A DNA stretch of 64,000 nucleotides. Origin: Tsuneonella litorea (lineage in GTDB: Bacteria; Pseudomonadota; Alphaproteobacteria; Sphingomonadales; Sphingomonadaceae). Positions 18,004 to 28,535 of the stretch are shown here, piece by piece. Position 1 is the stretch's first letter, and every line of letters begins with the position of its first letter. Location of the stretch: the NCBI RefSeq assembly GCF_025154015.1, contig NZ_JAOAMV010000007.1:62001-126000 (forward strand), in the 5' to 3' direction. The position numbers and the translations under genes were made by a program. The notes below the pieces were generated by a model. It had not been told where the DNA came from. It worked only from the letters and a program-made list of their open reading frames with translations, and ran no database searches.

Positions 18004-18692
18004 GGCGAGAGTGGGCGGTTGAGCGCGTTCATCGCGGCGTGGACCCGCGCCTCGGCCTCGGCGCGGGGCAGGCCCGGGGGTACGGGTTCGCCGAACCGGT
18101 AGGTGATCGTCCCGCGGCGCTTGATCGCACGGTGATAGAGCGGTCCGCTGTCCACCGCGACCGGCACCACAGGCAGCCCGAGCAGCTTGTAGAGCCCGGC
18201 AAAGCCCGCCTGCAGCGGTGGCCGGGTGCCGTGCGGCACGCGGGTCCCTTCGGGGAAGATTGCGAGCGGGCGGCCGGCCTCGGCGTGGAACCTCGCCGCC
18301 GCCAGCATCGCCCGCAGCGCGCGGGCGCCCTGGTTGCGCTCGACAGGCACGATGCCATAGGCGCGTGCCGAGGCCCCCCACAGCGGGATTCGGAACAGCT
18401 CCTCCTTGGCGAACACCGCCGGGGTGTCGAGCAGCGCGGGCAGGTCGATCGCCTCGAAGAAGCTCTCGTGCTTGATCGCGTAGAGCGCCGGGTAGTCCGG
18501 CCGCTCGCCTTCTTCGCGGATATCGATGCCGAGGATGCGGGTGACGCACCATCGCTGGAACCGCGCCCAGCCGCGCACGACGCGGCGAAAGCGCGGCGTG
18601 TCGAACGGCAGCACGACGAGCGACAGCGAGGTGTACCAGAGCGAACCCAGGTAGAACACCGGATAGAAGACGAGGCTGCGCAGCACGGCCAT
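18000..18692 (-). CDS. plsC: 1-acyl-sn-glycerol-3-phosphate acyltransferase (PlsC family)
   Basis: Membrane-associated acyltransferase of phospholipid synthesis, 230 residues. There is a membrane-spanning N-terminus at about 6-30. Motif I reads H75-ESFF-E80, i.e. HX4E instead of the textbook HX4D, as in many alphaproteobacterial members. Motif III is FPEGTR (146-151), and VVPVAVDSG is the fourth block. Four bases separate it from the upstream YdcF gene, so it is likely the last gene of a ftsE-ftsX-ydcF-plsC transcript. A second, distinct acyltransferase lies at 48192. Confidence 0.9.
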   Translation of the reverse strand: MAVLRSLVFYPVFYLGSLWYTSLSLVVLPFDTPRFRRVVRGWARFQRWCVTRILGIDIREEGERPDYPALYAIKHESFFEAIDLPALLDTPAVFAKEELFRIPLWGASARAYGIVPVERNQGARALRAMLAAARFHAEAGRPLAIFPEGTRVPHGTRPPLQAGFAGLYKLLGLPVVPVAVDSGPLYHRAIKRRGTITYRFGEPVPPGLPRAEAEARVHAAMNALNRPLSP

Positions 18693-18696
18693 GCGA

Positions 18697-19227
18697 TCAG
18701 TCCGGCAGCATCCGGACGATTACCGAGGCGATCAGCTTGTTGTACTCGAGAAACAGGATGCCGAGCCGGGGCCGCGAGCGGACCGCGTCCCGCACGACCT
18801 TGACGTCGTCGGGGAGGGTAGTGTCGAGTTCGCCCGCGGCGCGGCGCATGTGCCAGTCGGTGGTCACCAGGCGGATCGATTGGACCTTGTGGTGGCGGAC
18901 CCAGGCCGCGGTCTCGGCGGCGTTGCTGCGGGTGTCGACCGCCGCAAAGCCGAGCGTGACGCAGCAGGCCATCGTCCTGGCCGAAACCTTGTACTGGGCG
19001 GCGAATTCGGCGGGCTTCACCTCGCGGTCGACTCCGGTGACGAGCAATTCGCGCGCCTGCCTGCGCGCAAGAAGCTCGAGCCCGCGGTCGATCCTTCCGG
19101 GCCCGCCGGTGGGCACCACGATGGCGTCGGTCTTCGCGTCCCCCGCGGGCTGTGGCAGCGCGGCGGCGAACCACAGGAAACCGAACGCGTAGAGGATCAC
19201 GACGAAGGCGGCAAAACGGGCGATCAC
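18697..19227 (-). CDS. YdcF family (DUF218) envelope protein
   Basis: 176 residues. One N-terminal membrane helix (about 3-22) is followed by the DUF218 fold: DAIVVPTGGPGRIDRGLELLARRQARELLVTG, then SNAAETAAWVRH and LVTTDWHMRRA. Relatives include SanA and ElyC, linked to envelope integrity and peptidoglycan or lipid-carrier metabolism; the exact role is open. It starts with GTG overlapping the ftsX stop (GTGA), so it is coupled to ftsX. Its location between ftsEX and plsC supports a cell-envelope role. Confidence 0.85.
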   Translation of the reverse strand: MIARFAAFVVILYAFGFLWFAAALPQPAGDAKTDAIVVPTGGPGRIDRGLELLARRQARELLVTGVDREVKPAEFAAQYKVSARTMACCVTLGFAAVDTRSNAAETAAWVRHHKVQSIRLVTTDWHMRRAAGELDTTLPDDVKVVRDAVRSRPRLGILFLEYNKLIASVIVRMLPD

Positions 19228-20159
19228 AACATTTTCCTCAGGGCGCCGAGCACGGTTAGCCGGGCGGTCAGCATGGCGATGCCGACCCCGGCGAGCGGGA
19301 TTGTCGCAATCAGCAGCCAGTCGACCGGGCCGAGCCCGCCGCCCGCCACCATGCCCGAGTCGAGCGCGGAGAACTGCCGTCCGAGCACGAATATCGCCGC
19401 CATGCCCAGCGCGAGGCCCACCACCCCGCCCGCTGCCGCGTCGAACGCGACCGAACGCTGGAAGATCCGCGCGATCTGCGCGTCGGTCCCGCCCAGCAGG
19501 TGGACGATCTCGATCGTCCCGCGATTGCCGCCCAGCGCACTGCGCGCCGCCAGCAGCACCGCCGCCGAACTGGTGAACGCGAGCAGCACGACCAGCGCGA
19601 GCGCGAGAAACTGGAGCGAACGGATCGCGGCAAAGACGGGGGCCAGCCACGCCGACTGCGCATCGACCCGCGCCGCCGGCGCCGGCCCGGCAAGGGCGCC
19701 GCGAATCGCGGCCAGCCGCGCGTCGTTCGCCGGGCCGCGAAGCTCGACGTCGATCAGCGCGGGAACCGGCACGGCGTCGGTGCCCTCGCCTTCCGACCCG
19801 AGCCACGGCTCGAGCAGAGCGTCGAGTTCGCGGTCGGGAACGACCCGGATGCTCGACACCTCGGGCAGCCGCGCGAGCGCCGCCTCGGCCGCGCGCGCCT
19901 GGCGGTCGCGCTCGGATTTCAGGGGCTCGACGATCTGCACCGTCGCCGCGCCTGACAGCTCGCCGCGAGCGGTTTCGGCAAGGTTGCTCAGCGCGAGCCC
20001 GCCAGCCGCCGCGATCGTCGTCAGCGCGACCATGATCGCAATCACCCACGGCATCGGCCCGGCGAGGCGGGCGTGCGGCACCAGTTGGGCTGCGCGGCTG
20101 CCGCGGAACGGCACCAGGCTGCGGGCGACGGCGTGGGCGAGAACCGGTGGTTTCTTCAT
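19224..20159 (-). CDS. ftsX: Cell division protein FtsX (permease-like)
   Basis: 311 residues with four membrane helices: one near 40-60, then about 175-200, 225-255 and 280-305. A periplasmic loop lies between helices 1 and 2 (SSIRVVPDRELDALLEPWLG, the FtsX extracellular domain). The FtsX signature is LGGTDAQIARIFQRSVAFDAAAGGVVG. With FtsE it transmits a signal across the inner membrane to control peptidoglycan hydrolases at the septum. The ATG at 20159 overlaps the ftsE stop by 4 bp. The N-terminus is shorter than in E. coli, as usual in this order. Confidence 0.9.
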   Translation of the reverse strand: MKKPPVLAHAVARSLVPFRGSRAAQLVPHARLAGPMPWVIAIMVALTTIAAAGGLALSNLAETARGELSGAATVQIVEPLKSERDRQARAAEAALARLPEVSSIRVVPDRELDALLEPWLGSEGEGTDAVPVPALIDVELRGPANDARLAAIRGALAGPAPAARVDAQSAWLAPVFAAIRSLQFLALALVVLLAFTSSAAVLLAARSALGGNRGTIEIVHLLGGTDAQIARIFQRSVAFDAAAGGVVGLALGMAAIFVLGRQFSALDSGMVAGGGLGPVDWLLIATIPLAGVGIAMLTARLTVLGALRKML

Positions 20160-20911
20160 GCGAAGTCGCCGTCTTCGATCGGCCGTTGCGCCCGCCGGGG
20201 CGGGAAGCGCAAGGCGCCTGTCGGATCGCTCAGGCGCCCCTTGTCGAGCCGCATGATCAGCGAATCGGGCACCTTGCGCAGCAGGTGGACGTCGTGCGTC
20301 GCGACGACGACCGTAGTGCCGAGCCGGTTGAGCGCCTCGAACAGGCGAAGGAGCTTCAGCGCCATGTCGGGATCGACGTTGCCGGTGGGTTCGTCCGCGA
20401 CGAGCATGTCGGGGCGGCCGATGACGGCGCGGGCGATGGCGACGCGCTGCTGCTCGCCGCCGGAAAGCGTCGCGGGCCGGGCGTCGAGCCGTTCGGAGAG
20501 GCCGACCCATTCGAGCATGTCGGTCACCGGCTGGCGCAGCTCGCCTTCGCGCACGCCGGACACCCGCAGGGGCAGCGCCACGTTGTCGAACGCCGACAGG
20601 TGGGGGACCAGGCGGAAATCCTGGAACACGACGCCCAGCCGCCGGCGGAAGCGCGGCAGGCGTTCGCGGGGCAGCGTGATCACGTCCGTGCCGAACATCC
20701 GGATCGCCCCGCGCGAGGGGCGCTGGGCAAGGTAGAGCAGCTTGAGCATCGAGGTCTTGCCCGCCCCGCTCGCCCCGGTGAGGAAGTAGAATCCGCCCGG
20801 GTGCAGCGTGAACGAAACGTCGCTCAAGACCTCGCGGTCGGCGCCGTATCGGAGGCCCACGTTGTCGAACGTGACGATGTCGCCCGCCGCGCCGCCTGGA
20901 ACGCCGCTCAC
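20156..20911 (-). CDS. ftsE: Cell division ATP-binding protein FtsE
   Basis: 251-residue ABC ATPase: Walker A GASGAGKT (46-53), Q-loop VFQDFRLVPHLSAFDNVALPLRV (the DxRL after the Q-loop is typical of FtsE), signature LSGGEQQRVAIARAV, Walker B LVADEPTGNVD and switch THD. Partner of FtsX. I chose GTG at 20911; the frame is open up to an ATG at 21079, but that would overlap the divergent gene, and the extra residues resemble no FtsE. No clear ribosome-binding site supports the GTG, so the exact start is uncertain. Confidence 0.93.
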   Translation of the reverse strand: MSGVPGGAAGDIVTFDNVGLRYGADREVLSDVSFTLHPGGFYFLTGASGAGKTSMLKLLYLAQRPSRGAIRMFGTDVITLPRERLPRFRRRLGVVFQDFRLVPHLSAFDNVALPLRVSGVREGELRQPVTDMLEWVGLSERLDARPATLSGGEQQRVAIARAVIGRPDMLVADEPTGNVDPDMALKLLRLFEALNRLGTTVVVATHDVHLLRKVPDSLIMRLDKGRLSDPTGALRFPPRRAQRPIEDGDFA

Positions 20912-21078
20912 GGCTGCGGCCGCGGTTGCGGGCGCGAACGTCCGGGGAGGAAGGGAAGGTTGCGCATCGCCGCGGGGGCTATAGCCGCGCTTCGGTGTGG
21001 AAAAAAGCCATCTGCGGCGCAACTTGCCCGCTGCGACTCTTGTGCCGTATCCCGGCATGAGCCAGATTCTCGCCCGCA

Positions 21079-21972
21079 ATGATCATCGCCTGCCCCGCCT
21101 GCGCGACGCGCTACGTCGTGCCGGACAGCGCCATAGGCGCAGAAGGCAGAACCGTGCGCTGCGCGAAGTGCCGCCACAGCTGGTTCCAGGATGGCCCGGA
21201 ACTCGAACTTGCCGCACCAGGGCCGGCACCAGCACCAGCAGCAGCACCCGCACCCGCACCCTCACCGGCCGCGGAGGCGACCATCCCGGTTTCACCGCCG
21301 GTCCCGCCCCCGCCGCCGCGTTCCGACCCGGGACCACGGCAGGAACCTGCGCCCGCGCCCGAGGCTGCTCCGCCCCCGCCCGCTTCAGCGGGCACTGTCT
21401 CCGATGCGGCGCAGCCCGAACGGGCGGAATCCGCCGGTCCCGCCGCGCCGACGGTGGTGGAGGCGGAGCCTGCCCCCATTCCCGAGGAGGAGGATTACGG
21501 CGAGGAAGTCTCGGCCTTCGATTACGAGCCGCCGTTCCGCCCGCGCCGCAACATGGTCAAGGTGTGGACGATCGCGGCGGCGCTGTTCGCGGCGCTCGCG
21601 CTCGGCACGGTCGCCGCGGTCAGCTACTGGGGACTGCCCGACTGGGTGCCGATCAGCCGCCCGACTTTCGCGATCGAGCAGCCCGACCTCGTGCTCGATT
21701 TCCCGCGTGACCAGCAGGAGCGCCGGACCCTGCCCAACGGCACCGAATACTTCGGCGCCAGCGGGACGGTGAAGAACGTCGGGCGCGAGACGCGCAAGGT
21801 GCCCTCGATCCTGATCGTGCTCAGCGATGCGCGCGACCGGATCGTCTACACCTGGGAAATCGCCTCGCCCAAGCCCGAGCTCGCGCCCGGCGAGACGGTG
21901 ACCATCAACGAGGCGGTGACCGACATTCCCAAGTCCGCCCGCTACGTCGAGATCGGCTGGAAGCCCGACTGA
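21079..21972 (+). CDS. MJ0042-type zinc-ribbon membrane protein (DUF3426-like)
   Basis: 297 residues. The N-terminal MJ0042 zinc finger has two CxxC pairs ([18 protein letters not shown]). A proline/alanine-rich disordered linker (about 50-145) follows, then one membrane helix (about 157-180, [17 protein letters not shown]). The C-terminal periplasmic domain has [24 protein letters not shown] and [13 protein letters not shown], a DUF3426-type beta-sandwich. The architecture, a cytoplasmic zinc ribbon with a periplasmic domain, is widespread beside ftsE in sphingomonads, but its function is unknown. The gene reads away from ftsE. Confidence 0.88.
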   Translation: MIIACPACATRYVVPDSAIGAEGRTVRCAKCRHSWFQDGPELELAAPGPAPAPAAAPAPAPSPAAEATIPVSPPVPPPPPRSDPGPRQEPAPAPEAAPPPPASAGTVSDAAQPERAESAGPAAPTVVEAEPAPIPEEEDYGEEVSAFDYEPPFRPRRNMVKVWTIAAALFAALALGTVAAVSYWGLPDWVPISRPTFAIEQPDLVLDFPRDQQERRTLPNGTEYFGASGTVKNVGRETRKVPSILIVLSDARDRIVYTWEIASPKPELAPGETVTINEAVTDIPKSARYVEIGWKPD

Positions 21973-21979
21973 CGGCCGC

Positions 21980-23095
<1,116 letters not shown>

Positions 23096-23187
23096 GGGGG
23101 CACTCCTTCGGCCGGTGCCGTTACAGTTGCAACCAGTTGCGGGCAAGCGCCTACATGCAATGGTAGCCCGGCCGTCCGCCGGCAAAC

Positions 23188-23205
23188 CCGTCACACAGCT
23201 GTCAC
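23188..23205 (+). promoter_or_regulatory. Pho box (PhoB-binding site) before porin gene
   Basis: CCGTCAC-ACAG-CTGTCAC: two 7-bp half-sites in direct orientation with an 11-bp period, close to the PhoB consensus CTGTCAT-N4-CTGTCAT/C. It ends 57 bp before the porin GTG, a normal activator position in place of a -35 element. Confidence 0.8.
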
Positions 23206-23262
23206 ACAAGCCGCATAGGGGCGCCTTGCAAGAGTAACGCAGGCTTCACGAGGGTAATCGAA

Positions 23263-24642
23263 GTGACACGTACGAAACGGACGATCTCGGCGCTGGCGAT
23301 CGCGATCTCGGCCGGTTGGGCGATGCCCGCCGCCGCGCAGGACGACGCCGCCGTCGCGCAGGAACTGGCGCAGATGCGCGCGCAGATGGCGGCCATGGCC
23401 AGCCGGATCGATACGCTCCAGGCGCAGCTCGACGCCGCCAGGGCCGAGGCGCAGGCGGCGACGACTGCGGCTGGTGCAGCGACCGCGAGCGCGGCAGCCG
23501 CGACCGAGGCCGCCAAGGCCGAGCCGGCCACCAAGATCGCCTGGAAGGGCGCGCCCGAGATCGAGGGCAAGGACGGCTGGAGCTTCAAGCCGCGCGGGCG
23601 GCTGCAATACGACGTCGGCTTCGTCAACGCGCCCGATTCGACCGGTCGCCCCGACGGGTTCGGCAACGAGGCCCGTCGCGCCCGGCTCGGCGTCGAAGGC
23701 ACGATGCCCGGCGGATTCGGCTACAAGTTCGAGGTCGATGTGGCCGATTCGGTCGAAGTGACTGACGCGATCCTGACCTACAAGGACGGCCCGGCGACGA
23801 TCTCGATCGGCCAGCACAACAATTTCCAGAGCCTGGAAGAACTGACCAGCAGCCGATTCACCTCGATGATCGAACGCGCTGCGTTCACCGACGCGTTCGG
23901 CTTCGAGCGCCGGGTCGGCGCGTCGGTCCAGTATGCCAAGGGTCCGGTCCTGGCGCAGGCGGGCCTGTTCAGCGACAACATCGACGCGCTGAGCAACAAG
24001 AACGGCGGCGCCGACGGGCGCATCGTCTTCATGCCCAAGAGCGGCAGCACCCAGCTCCACCTCGGCGGGTCGATCCACTACGCCGACCTCCAGGACGGCA
24101 GCACGGTGCGCTACCGCCAGCGGCCGTTGGTCCACTTCACCTCGCAGCGGTTCATCGATACCGGCACACTCGGCGCTTCGAGCGAGACGGGTTACGGCCT
24201 TGAGGCCGCGGTGATCTCCGGCCCGCTGCACGCGGCGGCGGAACAGTACTGGCAGCACCTGAACCGGCCCGGCGCGCTCAGCGATCCGACCTTCTCGGGC
24301 GGGTACGCCGAAGTCGGCTATTTCCTCACCGGCGGCGACACGCGCGGCTACAAGGGCGGGACCTTTGACCGCGTGAAGCCGAAGAACCCGGTGAACAAGG
24401 GCGGGCTCGGTGCGGTGCAGGTCAACCTGCGCTACGACTGGCTCGACCTCGTCGATGCCGGGATCGTCGGTGGGAAGCAGGCCGGCTACCAGGCCTCGCT
24501 GATCTGGACCCCGACGGACTACACCCGTTTCCTCCTCAACTACGGACGGATGGAGTACGACAACGCGATCTACCCCGCCGCCGGAGGGGACCGTTCGTAC
24601 GGGGTCGACGCCTTCGGCGTTCGGGCCCAGATCGATTTCTGA
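23263..24642 (+). CDS. Phosphate-selective porin (OprO/OprP family)
   Basis: Outer-membrane channel of 459 residues. A signal peptide is cut near residue 24 (PAAAQ). A short coiled-coil at about 28-65 (ELAQMRAQMAAMASRIDTLQAQLD), as in trimeric OprP-type porins, precedes an Ala-rich hinge. The beta-barrel follows with WSFKPRGRLQYDVGFVN, EARRARLGVEGTMPGGFGYKFEVDVAD and a C-terminal aromatic residue (IDF). The GTG start has GAGGG upstream. The Pho box at 23188 and pstS directly downstream on the same strand make phosphate, or phosphate-like anion, uptake under starvation the natural role. Confidence 0.9.
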   Translation: MTRTKRTISALAIAISAGWAMPAAAQDDAAVAQELAQMRAQMAAMASRIDTLQAQLDAARAEAQAATTAAGAATASAAAATEAAKAEPATKIAWKGAPEIEGKDGWSFKPRGRLQYDVGFVNAPDSTGRPDGFGNEARRARLGVEGTMPGGFGYKFEVDVADSVEVTDAILTYKDGPATISIGQHNNFQSLEELTSSRFTSMIERAAFTDAFGFERRVGASVQYAKGPVLAQAGLFSDNIDALSNKNGGADGRIVFMPKSGSTQLHLGGSIHYADLQDGSTVRYRQRPLVHFTSQRFIDTGTLGASSETGYGLEAAVISGPLHAAAEQYWQHLNRPGALSDPTFSGGYAEVGYFLTGGDTRGYKGGTFDRVKPKNPVNKGGLGAVQVNLRYDWLDLVDAGIVGGKQAGYQASLIWTPTDYTRFLLNYGRMEYDNAIYPAAGGDRSYGVDAFGVRAQIDF

Positions 24643-24655
24643 TAAGGCAACAATA

Positions 24656-24673
24656 CCGTCATTCACGTGTCAC
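24656..24673 (+). promoter_or_regulatory. Pho box before pstS
   Basis: CCGTCAT-TCAC-GTGTCAC: direct half-sites with an 11-bp period, a close match to the PhoB consensus and to the site at 23188. It lies 14 bases after the porin stop codon and ends 50 bp before the pstS ATG, giving pstS its own PhoB-activated promoter. Confidence 0.8.
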
Positions 24674-24723
24674 ATCGCGCCGATAGCGGGCGCGCATGAC
24701 CTAACCTGAGGGCAATACCTGAC

Positions 24724-25773
24724 ATGACCAAGTTCAAGACCATCGCCATTGCCACGATTTCGAGCCTTGCGCTCGCCGCGTGCGGCGGCAGCGGCGGCGG
24801 GGCCTCGGCCAGCCGCGATTCGATCCGCGCGGTCGGCTCGTCGACCGTCTATCCGTTCGCCAAGAAGGTCGCCGAGGAATTCGTCGCCGCGAACCCCGGC
24901 ATGAAGAGCCCGCTGATCGAATCGACCGGCACGGGCGGGGGCATGAAGCTGTTCTGCGCCGGCGTCGGCGCGCAGCACCCCGATATCGCCAACGCCTCGC
25001 GCCGGATGAAGGCGAGCGAGTTCGAGGACTGCCAGAAGAACGGCGTCACCGAGATACAGGAGATCCAGGTCGGCCTCGACGGCATCGCCTTCGCCTCGGC
25101 CAAGGGCGGCATCACGCTGCCGCTGACCCCCGAGATCGTCTACAAGGCGCTCGCCGCCAAGCCGTTCGGCAAGGACCAGACCGCCAAGACCTGGAAGGAC
25201 GTCGATCCCTCGCTGCCCGACGCGCCGATCCTCGTATACGGCCCGCCGTCGACCTCGGGCACGCGCGACGCGCTCAAGGAACTGATCCTGACCAAGGGCT
25301 GCGAGAGCGACCCGTCGATGAAGGCGATGAAGGACAGCGACAAGGACAAGTTCGAGCAGCTCTGCACCGAAGTGCGCGCCGACGGCGCCTACGTCGACCA
25401 GGGCGAGCAGGACAACCTGATCGTCCAGAAGATCGAGGGCAACCCGAAGGCCGTGGGCATCTTCGGCTACTCCTACCTCGAGGAGAACGCCGACAAGCTG
25501 CAGGACCAGCCGATGAACGGGGTCGAGGCGACCTACGAGAACATCTCGAACTTCAGCTATCCCGGCGCGCGCCCGCTCTACCTTTACGTGAAGAAGGCGC
25601 ACGTGGGCGTGATCCCGGGCCTCGGCGAGTTCCTCGCCATGTGGCCGAAGGTCTGGAGCAAGGACGGCCCGCTGGCGAAGATCGGCTTCGTCGCCGCGCC
25701 CGACGACGTCCGCGCCGCGAGCGCAAAGACCATCGCCGAGGGTACGGTCATGACCGGCGAAGGGCTCAAGTAA
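24724..25773 (+). CDS. pstS: Phosphate ABC transporter substrate-binding lipoprotein PstS
   Basis: Periplasmic phosphate-binding protein of 349 residues. The lipobox LALAAC places the lipidated Cys at residue 20. The mature N-terminus IRAVGSSTVYPFAKKVAEEF is diagnostic, with ESTGTGGGMKLFCAG and PSTSGTRDALKEL forming the phosphate-binding Ser/Thr/Arg loops. The gene has its own Pho box and is followed by a strong terminator at 25803. The permease and ATPase genes pstC, pstA and pstB and phoU are not in the window, so they must lie elsewhere. Confidence 0.95.
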   Translation: MTKFKTIAIATISSLALAACGGSGGGASASRDSIRAVGSSTVYPFAKKVAEEFVAANPGMKSPLIESTGTGGGMKLFCAGVGAQHPDIANASRRMKASEFEDCQKNGVTEIQEIQVGLDGIAFASAKGGITLPLTPEIVYKALAAKPFGKDQTAKTWKDVDPSLPDAPILVYGPPSTSGTRDALKELILTKGCESDPSMKAMKDSDKDKFEQLCTEVRADGAYVDQGEQDNLIVQKIEGNPKAVGIFGYSYLEENADKLQDQPMNGVEATYENISNFSYPGARPLYLYVKKAHVGVIPGLGEFLAMWPKVWSKDGPLAKIGFVAAPDDVRAASAKTIAEGTVMTGEGLK

Positions 25774-25802
25774 GCCCCGCGCTTCGCCGCTAGAAACAGA
25801 AA

Positions 25803-25840
25803 GGGCCCCGCCGGCGCGAACCGGCGGGGCCCTTTCCTTT
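25803..25840. terminator. Strong bidirectional rho-independent terminator
   Basis: A perfect 12-bp GC stem (25803-25814 with 25821-25832), a 6-base loop and a T-rich tail on the plus strand (TTTCCTTT). The preceding A-rich bases give a T-rich tail on the minus strand too. It sits between convergent pstS and the TonB receptor gene, so it probably ends both transcripts. Confidence 0.93.
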
Positions 25841-25865
25841 GCGCGTCTCGCGCGAAGCGAAACGA

Positions 25866-28535
25866 TCAGTACTTCACGCCGAGCTTCACGTACCAGAACC
25901 CGCCGTTGATCCCGAACGGACCGCCCGGACGCGGGTAGACCGACCCGTTGGAGATGCTGCCGGTCGAAGTGTAGATCGGGTTGTTGACGGTCGCGATGAT
26001 CTTGTCCGGGTACTCGTCGAACAGGTTGTTGGCGCCGACCGACAGCGTGTAGTGATCCATCAGCGTGTAGCTCAGCTCGATGTCGGTGGTGAACTTCGCG
26101 CCGAAGTGCTGTCCGTCGATGATGGCGCCGGTGCTCACATTGCCCGCGCGGATCGGATAGTCGTTCGCGTCGCGCCATTCCCCGTAATAGCTTTCGCGGA
26201 GATTGAGCGCGAAGTCGCCGAGTTGCCAGTTGGCCGACAGCGTGGCGCGGTGGTTGGGCGCCAGGTACTGGATATCGATCAGCTGGGTCGGCCCGATCAC
26301 GCCCGGGTCGAAGTCGGTCACCTTGCTCTTGTTGTAGTTGTAGGCGAGCGTCAGGTTGAGCGGTCCGCCGGCCAGCTGGGTGCGATAGGTGCCCACCACG
26401 TCGACGCCCTGCGTGCGGGTGTCGAAGCCGTTGGTGAAGTACTGCACGCGCCCGCCGACGCCGACCGCGAGCAGCGACGGCTGGGCGTTGATGTCGGCCT
26501 GGGAGACGGTGAAGCTCTGCGAAATGCCGATGCGGTTGCGGACCTTGATGCTGTAGGCGTCGATGGTCAGGTTGAGGTCGCTGCCTGGATCGATGACGAA
26601 GCCGAACCCGAAGTTGGTCGATTCCTCCGGAGTCAGCGGCTTGGCGCCGTAGTACTGCGCGATCGCGCTGCCGACCGGGTAGGTGCCGACCTGGACCGCG
26701 TTGCCCTGGACGAACGAGGTGGTCAGGATCTGCACGTTGCTTTGCCCCGGCGAAGGCGCGTGGAAGCCGGTGCCGACCGTGCCGCGGACCGCGAACGCGG
26801 GGCTGATGTGGTAGATCGCGTTGACCTTGCCCACCGTCGCGCTGCCGAAGGTGTTGTAGTGCTCGTAGCGGCCGGCGACGCCGAAGCTGAGCTCGGGTGT
26901 GATGTCGCCTTCGAGGCCGACGTATCCGGCCCAGCTCCTCTGCGAGAACGATCCCGCCGCGACCGGGTTGGTGCCCGCATAGCCGCTGGCGCCCGGCGAC
27001 ATCGTCACCGTGCTGTCGAAGGCGTACACGCCCGGCGCGGTCTGCACGTAGAGCCGCTGGAGGGCAAAGGGACCAACGCCATAGGACTGCGTGTCGCCCG
27101 GTGTCGCCTCGTACGTCTCGCGGCGCCATTCGAGGCCGCCCGACAGGGTCAGTGGGCTCGCCATGCCGGCGTCGATCTCGTACGTCGTGTCGAGGTTGAA
27201 GTTGAGTTCGCGCTGGATCAGCCGGCCGAACTCGAACGAGGTCTGGCTCTGCGGACCATAGCTCGGGCTGAGCGAGTTATACATCGACAGGTCGAGCGTG
27301 TGGCGGCCGTAGGTGGCCGAAACGTCCCACGCGAACGGGCCGTTTTCTCCCTTCACCCCGGTCGACCCGAACAGTTCCTGGCTGTCGCCGACGAAGCGCG
27401 GGGTGAAGCCCGCCGGATAGAGCGAGGTGAAGTTGTAGACGTTGGTGTCCTTGACGAACGCGCCTGCCGGGCAGGTCGCGTTGTTGGCCGGACACGGGGT
27501 CAGATAGACCGGGTGGGCGAAGGCCGAGTTGGCATTGCCGCCACCGACCGAGGTCGAGGTGCCGTTGAACCGTTCAGCGCTCCACGCCGCGAACTCGCGA
27601 TAGTTGAAGCTCTGGTCGGCATGGCTGTCGCCGTAGTTGCCGAAAGCGTACCACTGGACCGCGTCCGACACGTCGAAGCCGGCGTTGACCACCGCCTTGA
27701 AGGCATGGCGGGGCGAGGAGCCCCAGATCTGCACCGGGCCCGGATAGTTGGGCAGCTGCGTGGCAAGTGTCGGGAAGGTCTGCGTGAAATAGACCGCCGA
27801 CGGGCGCTGCGCGCCGCGGCTGGTGCCCTTGTCGTCGGTGTACTCGGCGGTCACGCTGAGGTAGCCGGTATCGCCAATGGCAACGCCGCCGTATCCGGCC
27901 AGCTGCCAGCTTTCGCCGTCACCCTCGTAATACTGGCCGTACTTGGCCTGCATTTCGAGGCCGGGCTGGTTCTTGAGGCCGAAGTTGAACACGCCCGCGA
28001 TGGCGTCCGATCCGTACTGCGCGGTCGCGCCTTCGCGCAGCACCTGCAGGTTGCCGATGGCCATCGACGGGATCGAGGAGATGTCCGGCGCCTGCGAGCC
28101 GAACGACAAGGCGGTGTCGCCACCCGCGTAGACCTGCACCAGCGACGAGCGGTTGAACCGCTTGCCGTTGATCATCACGAGCGTCTCGTCGCCCGGAAGG
28201 CCGCGCAGCGACGGCGAGCGGACGAAGGTCGACGCGTCGGAAATGGTGTTCTGGCCGACGAAGAACGACGGCACGACGTTGCGCACCGCGTCCATCACGT
28301 TGGCCGTCGCCTGGCCCACGAGTTCCTCGGAGCCGATGACGTCGACCGGCGAGGGGGAATCGGTAACCGTGCGGTCGGTCCGGCGGGTGCCGATGACCAC
28401 GATCGTGCTGGCATCGGGTGCCTGTTCGGCCTGCGCGGCATCCAGGGCATCCTGGGCGAAAGCGGGTTGCGCGGCGAAGCCGGAAAGCACGATGGCGGCG
28501 GCCCCGGCGAGCAGTCTAGAGCGATGGTCGGTCAT
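25866..28535 (-). CDS. TonB-dependent outer-membrane receptor (large)
   Basis: 889 residues. A signal peptide is cut near residue 27 (AFAQ). The TonB-box-like TIVVIGTRR is followed by a plug with VRSPSLRGLPGDETLVMINGKRFNRSS and LQVLREGATAQYGSDAIAGVFNF, then a long barrel ending in YVKLGVKY. The plug type is the NGKR group, whose substrates are diverse and mostly unknown. Adjacency to the Pho-controlled porin and pstS, and an 11-bp direct repeat upstream (28632-28653), suggest a phosphorus compound as substrate; this is inference. It shares the terminator at 25803 with pstS. Confidence 0.95.
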   Translation of the reverse strand: MTDHRSRLLAGAAAIVLSGFAAQPAFAQDALDAAQAEQAPDASTIVVIGTRRTDRTVTDSPSPVDVIGSEELVGQATANVMDAVRNVVPSFFVGQNTISDASTFVRSPSLRGLPGDETLVMINGKRFNRSSLVQVYAGGDTALSFGSQAPDISSIPSMAIGNLQVLREGATAQYGSDAIAGVFNFGLKNQPGLEMQAKYGQYYEGDGESWQLAGYGGVAIGDTGYLSVTAEYTDDKGTSRGAQRPSAVYFTQTFPTLATQLPNYPGPVQIWGSSPRHAFKAVVNAGFDVSDAVQWYAFGNYGDSHADQSFNYREFAAWSAERFNGTSTSVGGGNANSAFAHPVYLTPCPANNATCPAGAFVKDTNVYNFTSLYPAGFTPRFVGDSQELFGSTGVKGENGPFAWDVSATYGRHTLDLSMYNSLSPSYGPQSQTSFEFGRLIQRELNFNLDTTYEIDAGMASPLTLSGGLEWRRETYEATPGDTQSYGVGPFALQRLYVQTAPGVYAFDSTVTMSPGASGYAGTNPVAAGSFSQRSWAGYVGLEGDITPELSFGVAGRYEHYNTFGSATVGKVNAIYHISPAFAVRGTVGTGFHAPSPGQSNVQILTTSFVQGNAVQVGTYPVGSAIAQYYGAKPLTPEESTNFGFGFVIDPGSDLNLTIDAYSIKVRNRIGISQSFTVSQADINAQPSLLAVGVGGRVQYFTNGFDTRTQGVDVVGTYRTQLAGGPLNLTLAYNYNKSKVTDFDPGVIGPTQLIDIQYLAPNHRATLSANWQLGDFALNLRESYYGEWRDANDYPIRAGNVSTGAIIDGQHFGAKFTTDIELSYTLMDHYTLSVGANNLFDEYPDKIIATVNNPIYTSTGSISNGSVYPRPGGPFGINGGFWYVKLGVKY

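Noticed and set aside
21220-21420. Tandem-repeat-like CAGCACC/CACCCG tract
   Set aside because: It encodes the Pro/Ala-rich linker of the zinc-ribbon protein and has no fixed period; simple codon repetition.
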